Below are positions 28,093-35,739 of a stretch of DNA of 37,357 bases, in pieces (within the stretch, counting starts at the first letter, position 1; the number at the start of each line of letters is the position of its first letter). Source of the DNA: DATLYB01 sp964502525 (GTDB lineage Bacteria > Bacteroidota > Bacteroidia > Chitinophagales > CAIOSU01); assembly GCA_964502525.1 (NCBI GenBank), contig CAZCXH010000032.1, forward strand, positions 1-37,357, written 5' to 3'. The position numbers and the translations under genes were made by a program. The notes beneath the pieces are model-generated. The model saw only the letters and a program-made list of their open reading frames with translations. It was not told where the DNA came from and searched no databases.

Positions 28093-29472
28093 TTGTACGA
28101 TTATATCATCATCGGCTCCGGCCCGTCCGGAGGCAATCTCGCCTATCATCTGAATAAAGCTGGCGCCAAATGCCTGTTGCTGGAAGCCGGAAGGTTTTTT
28201 CGCAAAGAGACATTTCCCAGAAATGAAGCTGACACCTCTGCGCAGCTTTATTGGGGCGGGGGATTTGAATTTGATGCGGATGCCCGCATGGTATTCCTGC
28301 GCGCGCGCGTAGTTGGCGGCACTTCCATTGTCAATCAATGCCTGCTTGACCGGTTTGATGATGTTGCTTTTGATTCCTGGAAACAGCAATCGGGAGTTGA
28401 TTTTTTCTCTACGGAAAAGATGTCTTCATATTACGATGCGGTTGAGAAAACCCTGAGCCTGCACACCTTTATTCCATCCGAAAGAAACCGCAACGCGGTT
28501 TTATTTTCAGAAGCGTGCGAAAAGCTGGATTACAAATGGCATTACTTGCGCAAGGGGCAAAATGATTGCGCTTATGAAAAAGGCAATGACTGCATTGCTT
28601 GCCTCGGAGGCTGCCATCGCGATTCCAAACAAAGCTCGCTTGTGGGATATGTGCAAAAGGCGGAGAAGGAAGGATTGGAAATTGCACCGGAGGTGATGGT
28701 GGAAAAGATTGAAGTGAACAATGAACGGACCCGGGTATTTGGCGTGAAGGATAAAAAAAATGTTGAATACTATTCGAGAAATCTCATTCTTGCCGGTGGC
28801 TCATTCGGCACAACAAGCCTATTGCTGAAATCAGGATTCGGGGAGAAGCTTCCTGCCCTGGGGAAATATTTCTCCTCGCATCCGCAATGGATGACATTCG
28901 GAATTTTTGACGAGCCGGTGAATTCCCACAAAGGCTATTTCCAGTCGGTGGCGTCTAAAGATCCGAATTTCCGCAAGCAAGGTTTCAAGCTGGAGAATGT
29001 TTTCGCTCCACCCATCTCCATCGGGATGCTGTTCAATGTGACCGGCAAAAAACATCAGGACATCATGCGCAATTACACAAAAATGTCATGCATGGAAGTT
29101 GCTATCCGTGACGAGAACATCGGTGAAATTGCGGTTGATAGAAAAGGAAAATTGACGGTGAAGAAGCCCCTCACCGATTTGGATAAAAAGAAGCGCGATG
29201 ACGGGTTGGAAGCGGTCATTAATATTTTAGAAACCAGCGGAGCAAAAGAAATCGTTCGTTCGCCATATTATTTCGGATTGCATCTGATGGGAGGATGCAT
29301 AATGGGAACTGATGCCGGAAAATCGGTTGTGAATCCTGATTATAACGTTCACGGGTTTAAAAACCTGTTCATCGCTGATTCAAGCATCTATCCCAACGCG
29401 CCAGGGATTAATCCGTCATTAACCGTTATGGCGCTTTCGCAAAAGTTAAGTGAACAATTAACCCGGAACTGA
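28093..29472 (+). CDS. GMC-type FAD-dependent oxidoreductase
   Basis: 459 aa, starting at TTG 28093 (YDYIIIGSGPSGGNLAYHL), the first start codon after the upstream stop. An FAD-binding Rossmann motif GSGPSGG is at 8-14, with LLLEAG (about 30) as the ribose-binding strand. ARVVGGTS (about 73-80) matches the GMC signature region. The C-terminal domain has HLMGGC (His397) and NPSLTVMALS (Asn440), fitting the His-Asn catalytic pair of glucose-methanol-choline enzymes. A Cys-rich stretch, CAYEKGNDCIACLGGC (about 159-174), is unusual for simple GMC oxidases and recalls larger dehydrogenases of the gluconate/sugar type. The family oxidises alcohol groups with FAD; the substrate here is unknown. The next gene, 2 nt away, may encode its small subunit. 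No signal peptide is seen, so it is probably cytoplasmic. Confidence 0.88.
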   Translation: MYDYIIIGSGPSGGNLAYHLNKAGAKCLLLEAGRFFRKETFPRNEADTSAQLYWGGGFEFDADARMVFLRARVVGGTSIVNQCLLDRFDDVAFDSWKQQSGVDFFSTEKMSSYYDAVEKTLSLHTFIPSERNRNAVLFSEACEKLDYKWHYLRKGQNDCAYEKGNDCIACLGGCHRDSKQSSLVGYVQKAEKEGLEIAPEVMVEKIEVNNERTRVFGVKDKKNVEYYSRNLILAGGSFGTTSLLLKSGFGEKLPALGKYFSSHPQWMTFGIFDEPVNSHKGYFQSVASKDPNFRKQGFKLENVFAPPISIGMLFNVTGKKHQDIMRNYTKMSCMEVAIRDENIGEIAVDRKGKLTVKKPLTDLDKKKRDDGLEAVINILETSGAKEIVRSPYYFGLHLMGGCIMGTDAGKSVVNPDYNVHGFKNLFIADSSIYPNAPGINPSLTVMALSQKLSEQLTRN

Positions 29473-29474
29473 AC

Positions 29475-29876
29475 ATGGCAAGTTTAAGCCCGCGCGCAAA
29501 GAAAGCCCTCATCCGCATCGGAGATATGATGATCCCGAAAAACGGGGAGTTTCCTTCTTTCTCCGAAACAGGCGCCATCGGGCACATTGATGAACTCACT
29601 GCTTATGCGCCTGAAAGCGACATTAAAGATTTGAGCATGGTGCTTTCCATCCTTTCAATAAAGCCGGATTTTGTTTTGCGATGGATAGTCCGCAAAATGG
29701 ATAACTCCCAAAACAGCAATGGCGTGTTAGCTCCGGTCTTTCGCCAATTAAACTTCGGCTTGCGCGGGTTGCTTTTCTCATGTTATTACTCCGAAAAGAT
29801 GGGAGCATCTTTCAAAGGCAAAAAGCCGCTTGATGTGATCGGGTTTGAGATTAACAGGGTCGAAGGCGGAGATTAA
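29475..29876 (+). CDS. Possible small subunit of the GMC dehydrogenase (gluconate 2-dehydrogenase subunit 3-like)
   Basis: 133 aa. The N-terminal pattern LIRIGDMMIPKNGEFPSFSETGA followed by a helix (IGHIDELTAY) resembles the start of the gluconate 2-dehydrogenase subunit 3 family, which forms complexes with GMC flavoproteins. No Tat or Sec signal peptide is visible, in contrast to periplasmic members. It begins 2 nt after the GMC gene and is followed by DUF423 after 2 nt. The family call rests on weak similarity and strong context. If right, it would stabilise or support export of the flavoprotein. Confidence 0.55.
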   Translation: MASLSPRAKKALIRIGDMMIPKNGEFPSFSETGAIGHIDELTAYAPESDIKDLSMVLSILSIKPDFVLRWIVRKMDNSQNSNGVLAPVFRQLNFGLRGLLFSCYYSEKMGASFKGKKPLDVIGFEINRVEGGD

Positions 29877-29878
29877 CC

Positions 29879-30247
29879 ATGAACAATGGCAGGATTATTA
29901 TCATCGCCTGTTTTGGCTTCAGCGCAGTTGTTCTTGGAGCATGGGGCGCGCATGGATTGAAGCCGCATCTTTCTCCTGATGAAACGCAATGGTTTGAAAC
30001 CGCCAACCGCTATCACTTCTATCACACGCTGGCAATGTTATGCGTGGCTGTCATGGCGGCTAAGCCCGGAAGCCGATGGATCAGATTTTCTTTTATTGCT
30101 TTCCTCACCGGCATTCTATTTTTCAGCGGATCGCTTTACTTAATGGCTGCTGCCGGCTGGAGGTTTTTGGGACCCCTTACCCCTATGGGAGGAGTCGCGC
30201 TCCTTGCAGGGTGGGCGATGCTTGCGGTGGCAATAATAAGGAAATAG
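29879..30247 (+). CDS. DUF423 family membrane protein
   Basis: 122 aa with four predicted TM helices (about 6-25, 45-60, 67-90, 97-120). Family motifs are LGAWGAHGLK (about 20-29), HFYHTLAMLC (about 46-55), and GSLYLMA plus GPLTPMGGVALLAGW near the end. This matches the DUF423 (YgdD-like) inner-membrane proteins, whose function is unknown. It is the last gene of the redox cluster, 2 nt after the small-subunit gene. DUF423 genes are widespread housekeeping-type genes, so co-transcription does not prove a shared task. Confidence 0.9.
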   Translation: MNNGRIIIIACFGFSAVVLGAWGAHGLKPHLSPDETQWFETANRYHFYHTLAMLCVAVMAAKPGSRWIRFSFIAFLTGILFFSGSLYLMAAAGWRFLGPLTPMGGVALLAGWAMLAVAIIRK

Positions 30248-30786
30248 CGTAATGCGATGCGTGGGAATGCAATAGGTGTTTTCCTCTACGAACTTCTACT
30301 TACTGTTGATAATGTTGGAACAATGTTTAAAAAATATTTCCAACAAACGCTTGGTTTCTGCAATAACTCCCTCTATTATTGCCGTCAGCAGGTGAGCGAT
30401 AAAGGGTGGGTTTTTGAAAATGTTCTTTCTACAGATTCGTCCATGAAAGGATGTTGACCAATGCCGTTGTCCTGTTGAACCACGATCCCGCCAGGGGGGA
30501 AAGTTCAAAGGGAAGATGATTCGCAAGCAGCGATCCGAAAGGAAACCCGCAAGCGATGAAGCCGCAATAACGGTAACCTGACGTTCCGCGGATGCTATGG
30601 CATCAGCGGGGTGGAAACGGGAATCATTTCGAAAGAAGCGATTCCCGTTTCGTGTTTCTGGAGGTTGCATGCATTGCCCCTAAACTACTCCACAATCACA
30701 GATGTTCTGTTCATAATTTCAGCGCTCTTTCAATTTTTCCCGGCTAAACTTTGTTTTTCATTTTGTCATGAAAACAGAAGCAGCAA
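30248..30786. other. Intergenic region (539 bp) with dense secondary structure in its second half
   Basis: No convincing coding region on either strand. The first 190 bases show nothing I recognise. Bases 30450-30651 can form several stem-loops (see the ncRNA candidate). A weak promoter-like TAAACTTTG lies at 30745-30753, just upstream of the PhoH gene. Confidence 0.45.
30450..30651 (+). ncRNA. Candidate structured RNA of unknown class
   Basis: Predicted by eye: TTGAAC/GTTCAA (about 30475/30510) closes a GC-rich loop; CCGTT (near 30464) can pair with AACGG (30569-30573) as a closing stem; a hairpin lies at 30586-30609 (arms CCGCG-GATGC and GCATC-A-GCGG, loop TATG); and a long hairpin at 30614-30651 has a perfect 12-bp stem (GAAACGGGAATC) extended by a short stem with a GAAA tetraloop. 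The strand is assumed to be that of the neighbours. It does not fit motifs of SRP RNA, RNase P RNA, tmRNA or the riboswitches I checked (cobalamin, FMN, TPP). It could also be a decayed repeat. Confidence 0.25.
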
Positions 30787-32142
30787 GTGAAAGGAAAAAC
30801 AGCATTGCCCCTGCGGGAGAGGAAGATTTTTGTCCTCGATACATCCGTTATTCTTTACGATCACAACGCCATCAGGAATTTCGAAGAGCACGACATCGTA
30901 ATACCGATACAGGTGCTCGAAGAGCTTGATCATTTCAAGAAAGGCAACGACACGCGCAATTTCGAGGCGCGCGAATTCATCCGGTTCATTGATGATATTT
31001 CAAAAAATCATCTCATCAACGACTGGATTCCCATGAATGGCAGCGACAAGGGACAGTTCAAGGTTGCTATCAACGAAAACGGAATCGAGCTTCATGAAAA
31101 TGCCGCGCACGTGTTCGGGGATGATAAGAACGACCATAAGATATTGAATGCTGCGCTCTCGCTGCAAAAGCATCATCCCGGCAAGAAGGTGGTGCTCGTG
31201 ACGAAAGACATTTGCCTGCGGCTGAAAGCCAAGGCGCTCAATATCCGGGCGGAAGATTATGAAACGGGCAAGATAGAGGACGTGCAAAAGCTTTATACCG
31301 GCAAAACCGTGATGGATGATGTGGAGCCTGGCGTTATCAATGAAATCTATAACAGGGGCGGCATAGATCCAAAGGCTCTCGGAATAGACAAGGCTGATGC
31401 CAACCATTATTTTATATTAAATATATCCAACAAACCTGTTTACGGTTATCTTAATCCGCAAACGGGATTGATTGAACGGGTTGAGAAGCAATCGGTGTAT
31501 GGCGTGATGCCCCGTAATGCCGAGCAGGCATTTGCGGTTCATGCGCTCATGAACCCCAGCATCAGGCTGGTGACCATGCAGGGCGTGGCGGGAACGGGTA
31601 AAACGCTGATCGCCATTGCCAGTGCGCTGGAGCAGCGCAGAAGCTACCGGCAGATCTACATCACCTGCCCCATTGTGCCGATGGGCAACCGCGACATCGG
31701 CTACCTGCCGGGCGACATCAAATCGAAGCTGGATCCCTACATGCAGCCATACTGGGACAACCTCAACTTTATCAAAGACCTCCACACCCATGATGAGAAA
31801 AATGCAAGGCGCATTGATGAGATGCTCGAACGCGAGAAGATTGCCATCGCACCGCTTGCTTACATCCGCGGACGAAGCCTCGCAAAGGTGTTTTTTATTG
31901 TGGATGAAGCGCAAAACCTCACGCCCCACGAGGTGAAAACCATCATCTCGCGCGCTGGCGATGACACGAAGATTGTCTTCATGGGCGACATTCACCAGAT
32001 TGACACGCCTTATCTCGATGCCGAGAGCAACGGCCTGTCATACCTTATTGACAGCATCCACAGCAATCCGCTCTTCGCTCACATCAACCTTGAAAAAGGG
32101 GAGAGGAGCGAACTGGCAAACCTGGCGAATGAGTATTTGTGA
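30787..32142 (+). CDS. PhoH-family ATPase with N-terminal PIN domain (PhoH2 type)
   Basis: 451 aa, the usual length for PIN-PhoH fusions. The PIN nuclease domain spans about 12-155 (VLDTSVILYDHN with Asp18, LEELDHFKKGND with Glu45/Glu46, GDDKNDHKIL, TKDICLRLKA with Asp141); a linker with ISNKPVYGYLNPQTG follows; the PhoH ATPase domain is about 245-451 with Walker A GVAGTGKT (266-273) and Walker B FIVDEAQN (370-377). PhoH2 proteins studied elsewhere act as RNA helicases/ribonucleases in the cytoplasm. The start is a GTG at 30787. A more usual-looking ATG at 30768 (MKTEAASERKN) lies in another frame and ends after about 50 codons, so a one-base error or mutation near the start is possible. It is probably transcribed alone. 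Confidence 0.93.
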   Translation: MKGKTALPLRERKIFVLDTSVILYDHNAIRNFEEHDIVIPIQVLEELDHFKKGNDTRNFEAREFIRFIDDISKNHLINDWIPMNGSDKGQFKVAINENGIELHENAAHVFGDDKNDHKILNAALSLQKHHPGKKVVLVTKDICLRLKAKALNIRAEDYETGKIEDVQKLYTGKTVMDDVEPGVINEIYNRGGIDPKALGIDKADANHYFILNISNKPVYGYLNPQTGLIERVEKQSVYGVMPRNAEQAFAVHALMNPSIRLVTMQGVAGTGKTLIAIASALEQRRSYRQIYITCPIVPMGNRDIGYLPGDIKSKLDPYMQPYWDNLNFIKDLHTHDEKNARRIDEMLEREKIAIAPLAYIRGRSLAKVFFIVDEAQNLTPHEVKTIISRAGDDTKIVFMGDIHQIDTPYLDAESNGLSYLIDSIHSNPLFAHINLEKGERSELANLANEYL

Positions 32143-32193
32143 GGCTGGGTTAACTGCTGCATATTAATGCATTAATATTAATGAGTTCATAAT

Positions 32194-32290
32194 TTAAGGG
32201 CAGTTCTAAAATTGCTCTTTTTATCGCCTCACCCCAACCCTCTCCAGAAGGAAAGGGAGCAAGTGGTAGAATTTTTAAAACTGCCCTTAA
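32194..32290. repeat. Short MITE-like inverted-repeat element (97 bp)
   Basis: The ends TTAAGGGCAGTTCTAAAA (from 32194) and TTTTAAAACTGCCCTTAA (to 32290) are inverted copies with one mismatch over 18 nt. Inside is the sequence CCTCACCCCAACCCTCTCC, a REP-like core seen in many genomes, which folds back on GGAAAGGG; TTGCTC also pairs with GAGCAA. It could additionally serve as a terminator for the PhoH gene. Confidence 0.6.
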
Positions 32291-32376
32291 GTATTTTTGC
32301 AGGATGTTAGCTTCAAGCGGCTGACTTTAAGACTCAAACTGATAACACCTGCTGCTTGCAGCTTGAATTTTATATC

Positions 32377-33108
32377 ATGTCGTTCATCATATCACTATAT
32401 GTCAGGGAAGGCATTGTGATGGCTTCCGACAGCAGGCTAACGCTGAACACCAACCGGAAGCAGGGGAAAGGACAGGTTGTCAGCGTCACCACCGGCATGA
32501 GCGATTCCAATTACAAGACTTTCCTGAGTCCGCAAAACTTTGGTGTCAGCACGTTTGGGCAGGCGCATGTTAATGGAGTGCCGATCACCGGTTTTATCGA
32601 GTCATTCATAAGCGACCATGGGGAAGAAACATCGGTTACCCGCTTTGCTGAAAAGTTGAATGAGCATTTCAGAGGTTATCATCCTGTTCCGAACACAGGT
32701 TTTCATGTAGCTGGCTACGAGGGTGAAAAGGGAAAGCGCAGGCAAAAGCTGTTCAGGGTTTTTCCGGAACAGGACAAGTGCGTTCATTTGAATTCTGAGA
32801 AGAAAAACGGACAGCCGGTGCAGGGCGCATCATGGGACGGGGAATCGGATATCCTTGTGAGGCTGATCCAGCAGATGTACTCGAAGGATGATAAAGGGAT
32901 GTATCACGCTTTGCCGCATTATAATATTCCTTGGGCGTTTTTCACGCTGCAGGACGCGATTGACTTTGCCGTTTACGCAATAAGAACCACAATAGAATCA
33001 GTAAAGTTTCAGCCGCGTGCCAAAACAGTTGGCGGACCGGTTGATGTACTGGTCATCAAGCCCGATGAGGCGAAATGGATTTTAAGGAAGGATTTGAAAG
33101 TATCGTAA
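32377..33108 (+). CDS. Proteasome-fold Ntn-hydrolase homologue with N-terminal serine
   Basis: 243 aa from the ATG at 32377 (an ATG at 32356 is in frame but would add seven residues and hide the N-terminus). After removal of Met1 the chain begins SFIISLYVREGIVMASDSR. This aligns without gaps to proteasome beta/HslV starts: position 1 nucleophile (Ser instead of Thr), Gly11, Asp17, Arg19. A later YKTFLSPQNFGVSTFG segment fits the strand containing the Lys33 equivalent, after an insertion. The C-terminal half has no familiar motif. Anbu, BPH and HslV are bacterial relatives, but this one is longer than HslV (about 175 aa) and stands alone without an HslU-like ATPase nearby. Autoprocessing and peptidase activity are inferred only from the fold-like N-terminus. 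MITE-like elements lie on both sides. Confidence 0.6.
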   Translation: MSFIISLYVREGIVMASDSRLTLNTNRKQGKGQVVSVTTGMSDSNYKTFLSPQNFGVSTFGQAHVNGVPITGFIESFISDHGEETSVTRFAEKLNEHFRGYHPVPNTGFHVAGYEGEKGKRRQKLFRVFPEQDKCVHLNSEKKNGQPVQGASWDGESDILVRLIQQMYSKDDKGMYHALPHYNIPWAFFTLQDAIDFAVYAIRTTIESVKFQPRAKTVGGPVDVLVIKPDEAKWILRKDLKVS

Positions 33109-33134
33109 TCAATGCAGCGTTTCATCCGATGTTT

Positions 33135-33349
33135 CAGGGCAACACGCATTAAAATGTTGGATAACTTCATTGCCGTTGGCTTCAGCCAACGGAGATGAAA
33201 AGAGCGAGAATGATGGCTTTAGCCCAACCTTGCTGAAAACAAAAAAATTTGGCTAAAGCCTGTTTATTTCTCAATTCTTAAACCGTTGGCTTCAGCCAAC
33301 GGCAATGAAAGGGTTTGATAATCAGACTGATTTAATGCGTGTTGTCCTG
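33135..33349. repeat. MITE-like element of 215 bp with nested palindromes
   Basis: Terminal inverted repeats of 19 nt at 33135-33153 and 33331-33349 differ at one position. Inside, the same palindrome CCGTTGGCTTCAGCCAACGG occurs twice (33173-33192 and 33283-33302), and GGCTTTAGCC (33215-33224) is inverted as GGCTAAAGCC (33251-33260). TCCGAT occurs just outside both ends (33125-33130, 33350-33355), possibly a target duplication. No reading frame for a transposase is inside, so it would need one in trans. Confidence 0.75.
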
Positions 33350-33358
33350 TCCGATATT

Positions 33359-33388
33359 TTTGTTACTCACGTTGAACAACTATCTTCG
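33359..33388 (+). promoter_or_regulatory. Promoter of the YvlD-like gene
   Basis: TTTG at 33359-33362, 18 nt, then TATCTTCG at 33381-33388 (seven of eight to TAnnTTTG). The ATG is 14 nt downstream. It begins 10 bp after the end of the MITE-like element. Confidence 0.55.
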
Positions 33389-33402
33389 CATGTATTCCTG
33401 GC

Positions 33403-33756
33403 ATGAGATTCATCGTTAAAATTTTAATCAATGCGTTGGCAATCATGCTTGCGGCTGAAATCCTTCCGGGGATTAACGTTGAAAACTTCCTGGGAGCCGC
33501 GCTCGTTGCGCTGCTGCTGGCGGTGCTGAATGTCACCCTCAAGCCAGTGCTGATCTTGCTCACTATTCCCATCACCATTGTCACGCTGGGCTTGTTCCTT
33601 TTGGTGATCAACGCGCTGATGATATTGATTGCATCCAACCTTATCAGTGGGTTCCAGGTAGATAACTTTTGGTGGGCGCTGTTATTCAGTATCGTCATGG
33701 CGCTTATAAATTCGGTGCTGGAAAACCTTGCTGCGCCTAAATCCAAAAGGCAATGA
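33403..33756 (+). CDS. Phage-holin-4-like / YvlD family membrane protein
   Basis: 117 aa, four closely spaced TM helices covering nearly the whole chain, with the family motifs LINALAIMLAAEILPGI at the N-terminus, LNVTLKPVLILLTIPITIVTLGLFLLVINALMI split over the second and third helices, and a terminal basic tail (KSKRQ). Length and pattern match the YvlD/DUF360 group, annotated as phage holin family 4 superfamily 2. Members are chromosomal membrane proteins of unclear role, some linked to envelope stress, and the holin name does not indicate a prophage here: no phage genes are nearby. Confidence 0.88.
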   Translation: MRFIVKILINALAIMLAAEILPGINVENFLGAALVALLLAVLNVTLKPVLILLTIPITIVTLGLFLLVINALMILIASNLISGFQVDNFWWALLFSIVMALINSVLENLAAPKSKRQ

Positions 33757-33776
33757 TTATTCAAAAGCAGTGTGAA

Positions 33777-33905
33777 ATGAATGTCGTTTCGGGCTTTTAC
33801 AGCATCATGATTTCAGGCTTTGGCTTCAGTGACGCCACTTTTGCATCCATTCGTATTGTTGGAGATGCCAACAGGGTGTTTGATATACGCAGGTTCTGCA
33901 AATAA
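33777..33905 (+). CDS. Possible 42-aa small protein
   Basis: An ATG-started frame of 42 codons (MNVVSGFYSIMISGFGFSD...) in the gap between the convergent YvlD-like and DUF975 genes. It has no recognised motif and no upstream promoter or ribosome site that stands out, and could be chance. Confidence 0.2.
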   Translation: MNVVSGFYSIMISGFGFSDATFASIRIVGDANRVFDIRRFCK

Positions 33906-33940
33906 GATGATTTGTCAAGCGAAAGAAACAAGCATAAACT

Positions 33941-34558
33941 TTAGGGAGACAAGTCTGGACTCTCGGCTATGGCAGTTTCTTTAATGCCGTCATAAAATTT
34001 TGCGAGGGTCACCTGCATATAAGGTAAAAGAAATATGAACCCAATGCCCAGGGTGAGTATGCAGAGCAATGCCCATCCGAGAAACCGCAACTCCAGGTAG
34101 AATAATTTCAATTTATAGCCTTCCATCATTTTTTTGCTTCTGTCAATAGCTTCCATCGCGCCTGCGGATGGATTTTCGGCAATAATGAAAAAAGTCTGCG
34201 AATAAGACAAGGCGGCAATAATTCCCGGAATTATCAGAAGCAGCATCCATAATAAAACCAACAATACTATTAACAGGTAGGCTCCGGCAGAAGTGCCGAA
34301 ATTTCTGAAGCCTTCAAAGATTTGATTGATCTGTGCCGGCTGGCTTCTTGACAGGCTCAATGAAAAAATTGCAATGCCGGTTGCAAATGGTCCTCCGATG
34401 ACTAAAGATGCCAGCCCAATGACAGGAGATTGCCGGGAAGCAGCCTGAATGCTGATGATGATTAATAAATATATGGCAAAGACACCCGCTGCGAGGCCCC
34501 AATTGCCGGCAAGCGCTTCGCGAGCTTGTTTCATCAAAACGGCATTTTCTGTTTTCAT
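33941..34558 (-). CDS. DUF975-like integral membrane protein
   Basis: 205 aa with about four to five TM segments (around 20-38, 45-68, 92-120, 158-185). The N-terminal LMKQAREALAGNWGLAAGVF, a GPFATGIAIFSLSLSR segment, the helix ending LIIPGIIAALSYSQTFFIIAENP and the following SAGAMEAIDRSKKMMEGYK fit the DUF975 family, whose function is unknown. Convergent with the YvlD-like gene and divergent from the FISUMP gene, so it is probably a single-gene transcript. No signal peptide; an inner-membrane location is likely. Confidence 0.85.
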   Translation of the reverse strand: MKTENAVLMKQAREALAGNWGLAAGVFAIYLLIIISIQAASRQSPVIGLASLVIGGPFATGIAIFSLSLSRSQPAQINQIFEGFRNFGTSAGAYLLIVLLVLLWMLLLIIPGIIAALSYSQTFFIIAENPSAGAMEAIDRSKKMMEGYKLKLFYLELRFLGWALLCILTLGIGFIFLLPYMQVTLAKFYDGIKETAIAESPDLSP

Positions 34559-34692
34559 ATTTTGGTTTTTATTGTTGCCATGAAGGTACGGCTTTTTTTA
34601 GTATGATATGAACATATTTCCTGAATTTTTATTTTGTCAGGTTCTCCATAATTATTATTAAAACTTTCATTACCTTTAATAAGAAGAGAAGC

Positions 34693-35589
34693 ATGAAAAC
34701 CAGTTCTATTTTTGTAAGCCTTTTCGTTCCGTTGATTTTTTTAATGCATGGCTGCCTGCCCTCTGAAGAGGAAGAATGCAGCCTTAGCATTGTCGCCACT
34801 GCTTCGGGCAGCAATATCTACGTTGTAGTTAGTAACGGAACTCCACCTTACAGCTATAGCTGGAGCAACGGAGCCACTGCTGACTACCTTGCAGGTCTTG
34901 CTCCCGGCATTTATTGGGCAACAGTGACCGATATTAATGGCTGCACCGATATTGACAGTGCAACGGTGGCAGGCAGCGGAAATGCATGCACGGTATCAAC
35001 CGTTACGGATGTGGATGGCAATGTTTACAGCACCGTGTCAATCGGGAACCGATGCTGGCTGGCGCCAAATATGAAAACCACCAGGTACCGCGATGGAACC
35101 CCCATTCCCAATGTTGCCGATGCCACGGATTGGTCATACCTTACCACCGGGGCTTATTGCGATTATGAGAACGACCCGGGCAACAGCGACAGCTACGGCA
35201 GGCTCTACAACTGGTTCGCAGTGAATACAGGAAATGTATGCCCTGTCGGGTGGCACGTTCCTTCGGATGCTGAATGGACTGCGCTGGCAACGTCATTGGG
35301 TGATGAGAGCCTGGCCGGTGGCAAGTTGAAAGAAGCGGGTTTGACGCACTGGCAAAGTCCAAATGCGGCAGCCACCAATGAAACTAATTTCACAGCCCTT
35401 CCCGGTGGTACGCGGTTCAGCACAGGCTCATATTACAACATCACCTATGACGGCTACTTCTGGACATCCACAACCGGTACCGATCCCGCCTATGCGTGGT
35501 ACCATTGGCTTGACTTTAACAGCGGCTTTGTGGTAAGAAGCGAGGATTATAAAACGGATGGCGCTTCAGTTCGGTGTGTTAAGGATTAA
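34693..35589 (+). CDS. FISUMP-domain lipoprotein with SprB-like domain
   Basis: 298 aa. The lipoprotein signal MKTSSIFVSLFVPLIFLMHGC has a lipobox with Cys21. An SprB-like repeat follows (about 28-95; GTPPYSYSWSNGATADYLAGLAPGIYW), then the Fibrobacter-type FISUMP domain (about 100-298): VTDVDGNVYSTVSIGNRCWLAPN, YGRLYNWFAV, CPVGWHVPSDAEWTAL, FTALPGGTR, FWTSTT and the terminal ASVRCVKD. FISUMP proteins are surface proteins of unknown function in Bacteroidota and Fibrobacteres and occur in many paralogues per genome. A TACCTTTA box at 34671-34678 may be its -7 element (no good -33 element). The protein is probably anchored in the outer membrane. Confidence 0.9.
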   Translation: MKTSSIFVSLFVPLIFLMHGCLPSEEEECSLSIVATASGSNIYVVVSNGTPPYSYSWSNGATADYLAGLAPGIYWATVTDINGCTDIDSATVAGSGNACTVSTVTDVDGNVYSTVSIGNRCWLAPNMKTTRYRDGTPIPNVADATDWSYLTTGAYCDYENDPGNSDSYGRLYNWFAVNTGNVCPVGWHVPSDAEWTALATSLGDESLAGGKLKEAGLTHWQSPNAAATNETNFTALPGGTRFSTGSYYNITYDGYFWTSTTGTDPAYAWYHWLDFNSGFVVRSEDYKTDGASVRCVKD

Positions 35590-35739
35590 AAGGGATATTG
35601 GAGTCCTTTGAAAAACCGATGAAATTCTAAATCCGAATACCGAAATCATAATAAGTCTTAATATAATAATTTCAAACAAAGGAAGCAGTTCATTTTAAGG
35701 TTTGGTGGATTCAACATTCGAATTGCAAATTTGACCGGG

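Noticed and set aside
30450..30651. Cobalamin, FMN or TPP riboswitch, SRP RNA or RNase P RNA
   Set aside because: Some short strings look similar (GATCCCGCCA, GGAAACCCGC), but the order and the conserved cores of these families are not present.
30296..30670. Minus-strand frame of 124 codons in the gap before PhoH
   Set aside because: Amino acid composition is unlike a folded protein, there is no promoter, and it overlaps the structured RNA candidate.
33403..33756. Phage lysis holin
   Set aside because: The family name contains holin, but no endolysin or other phage gene is near, and YvlD-type proteins are normal chromosomal membrane proteins.
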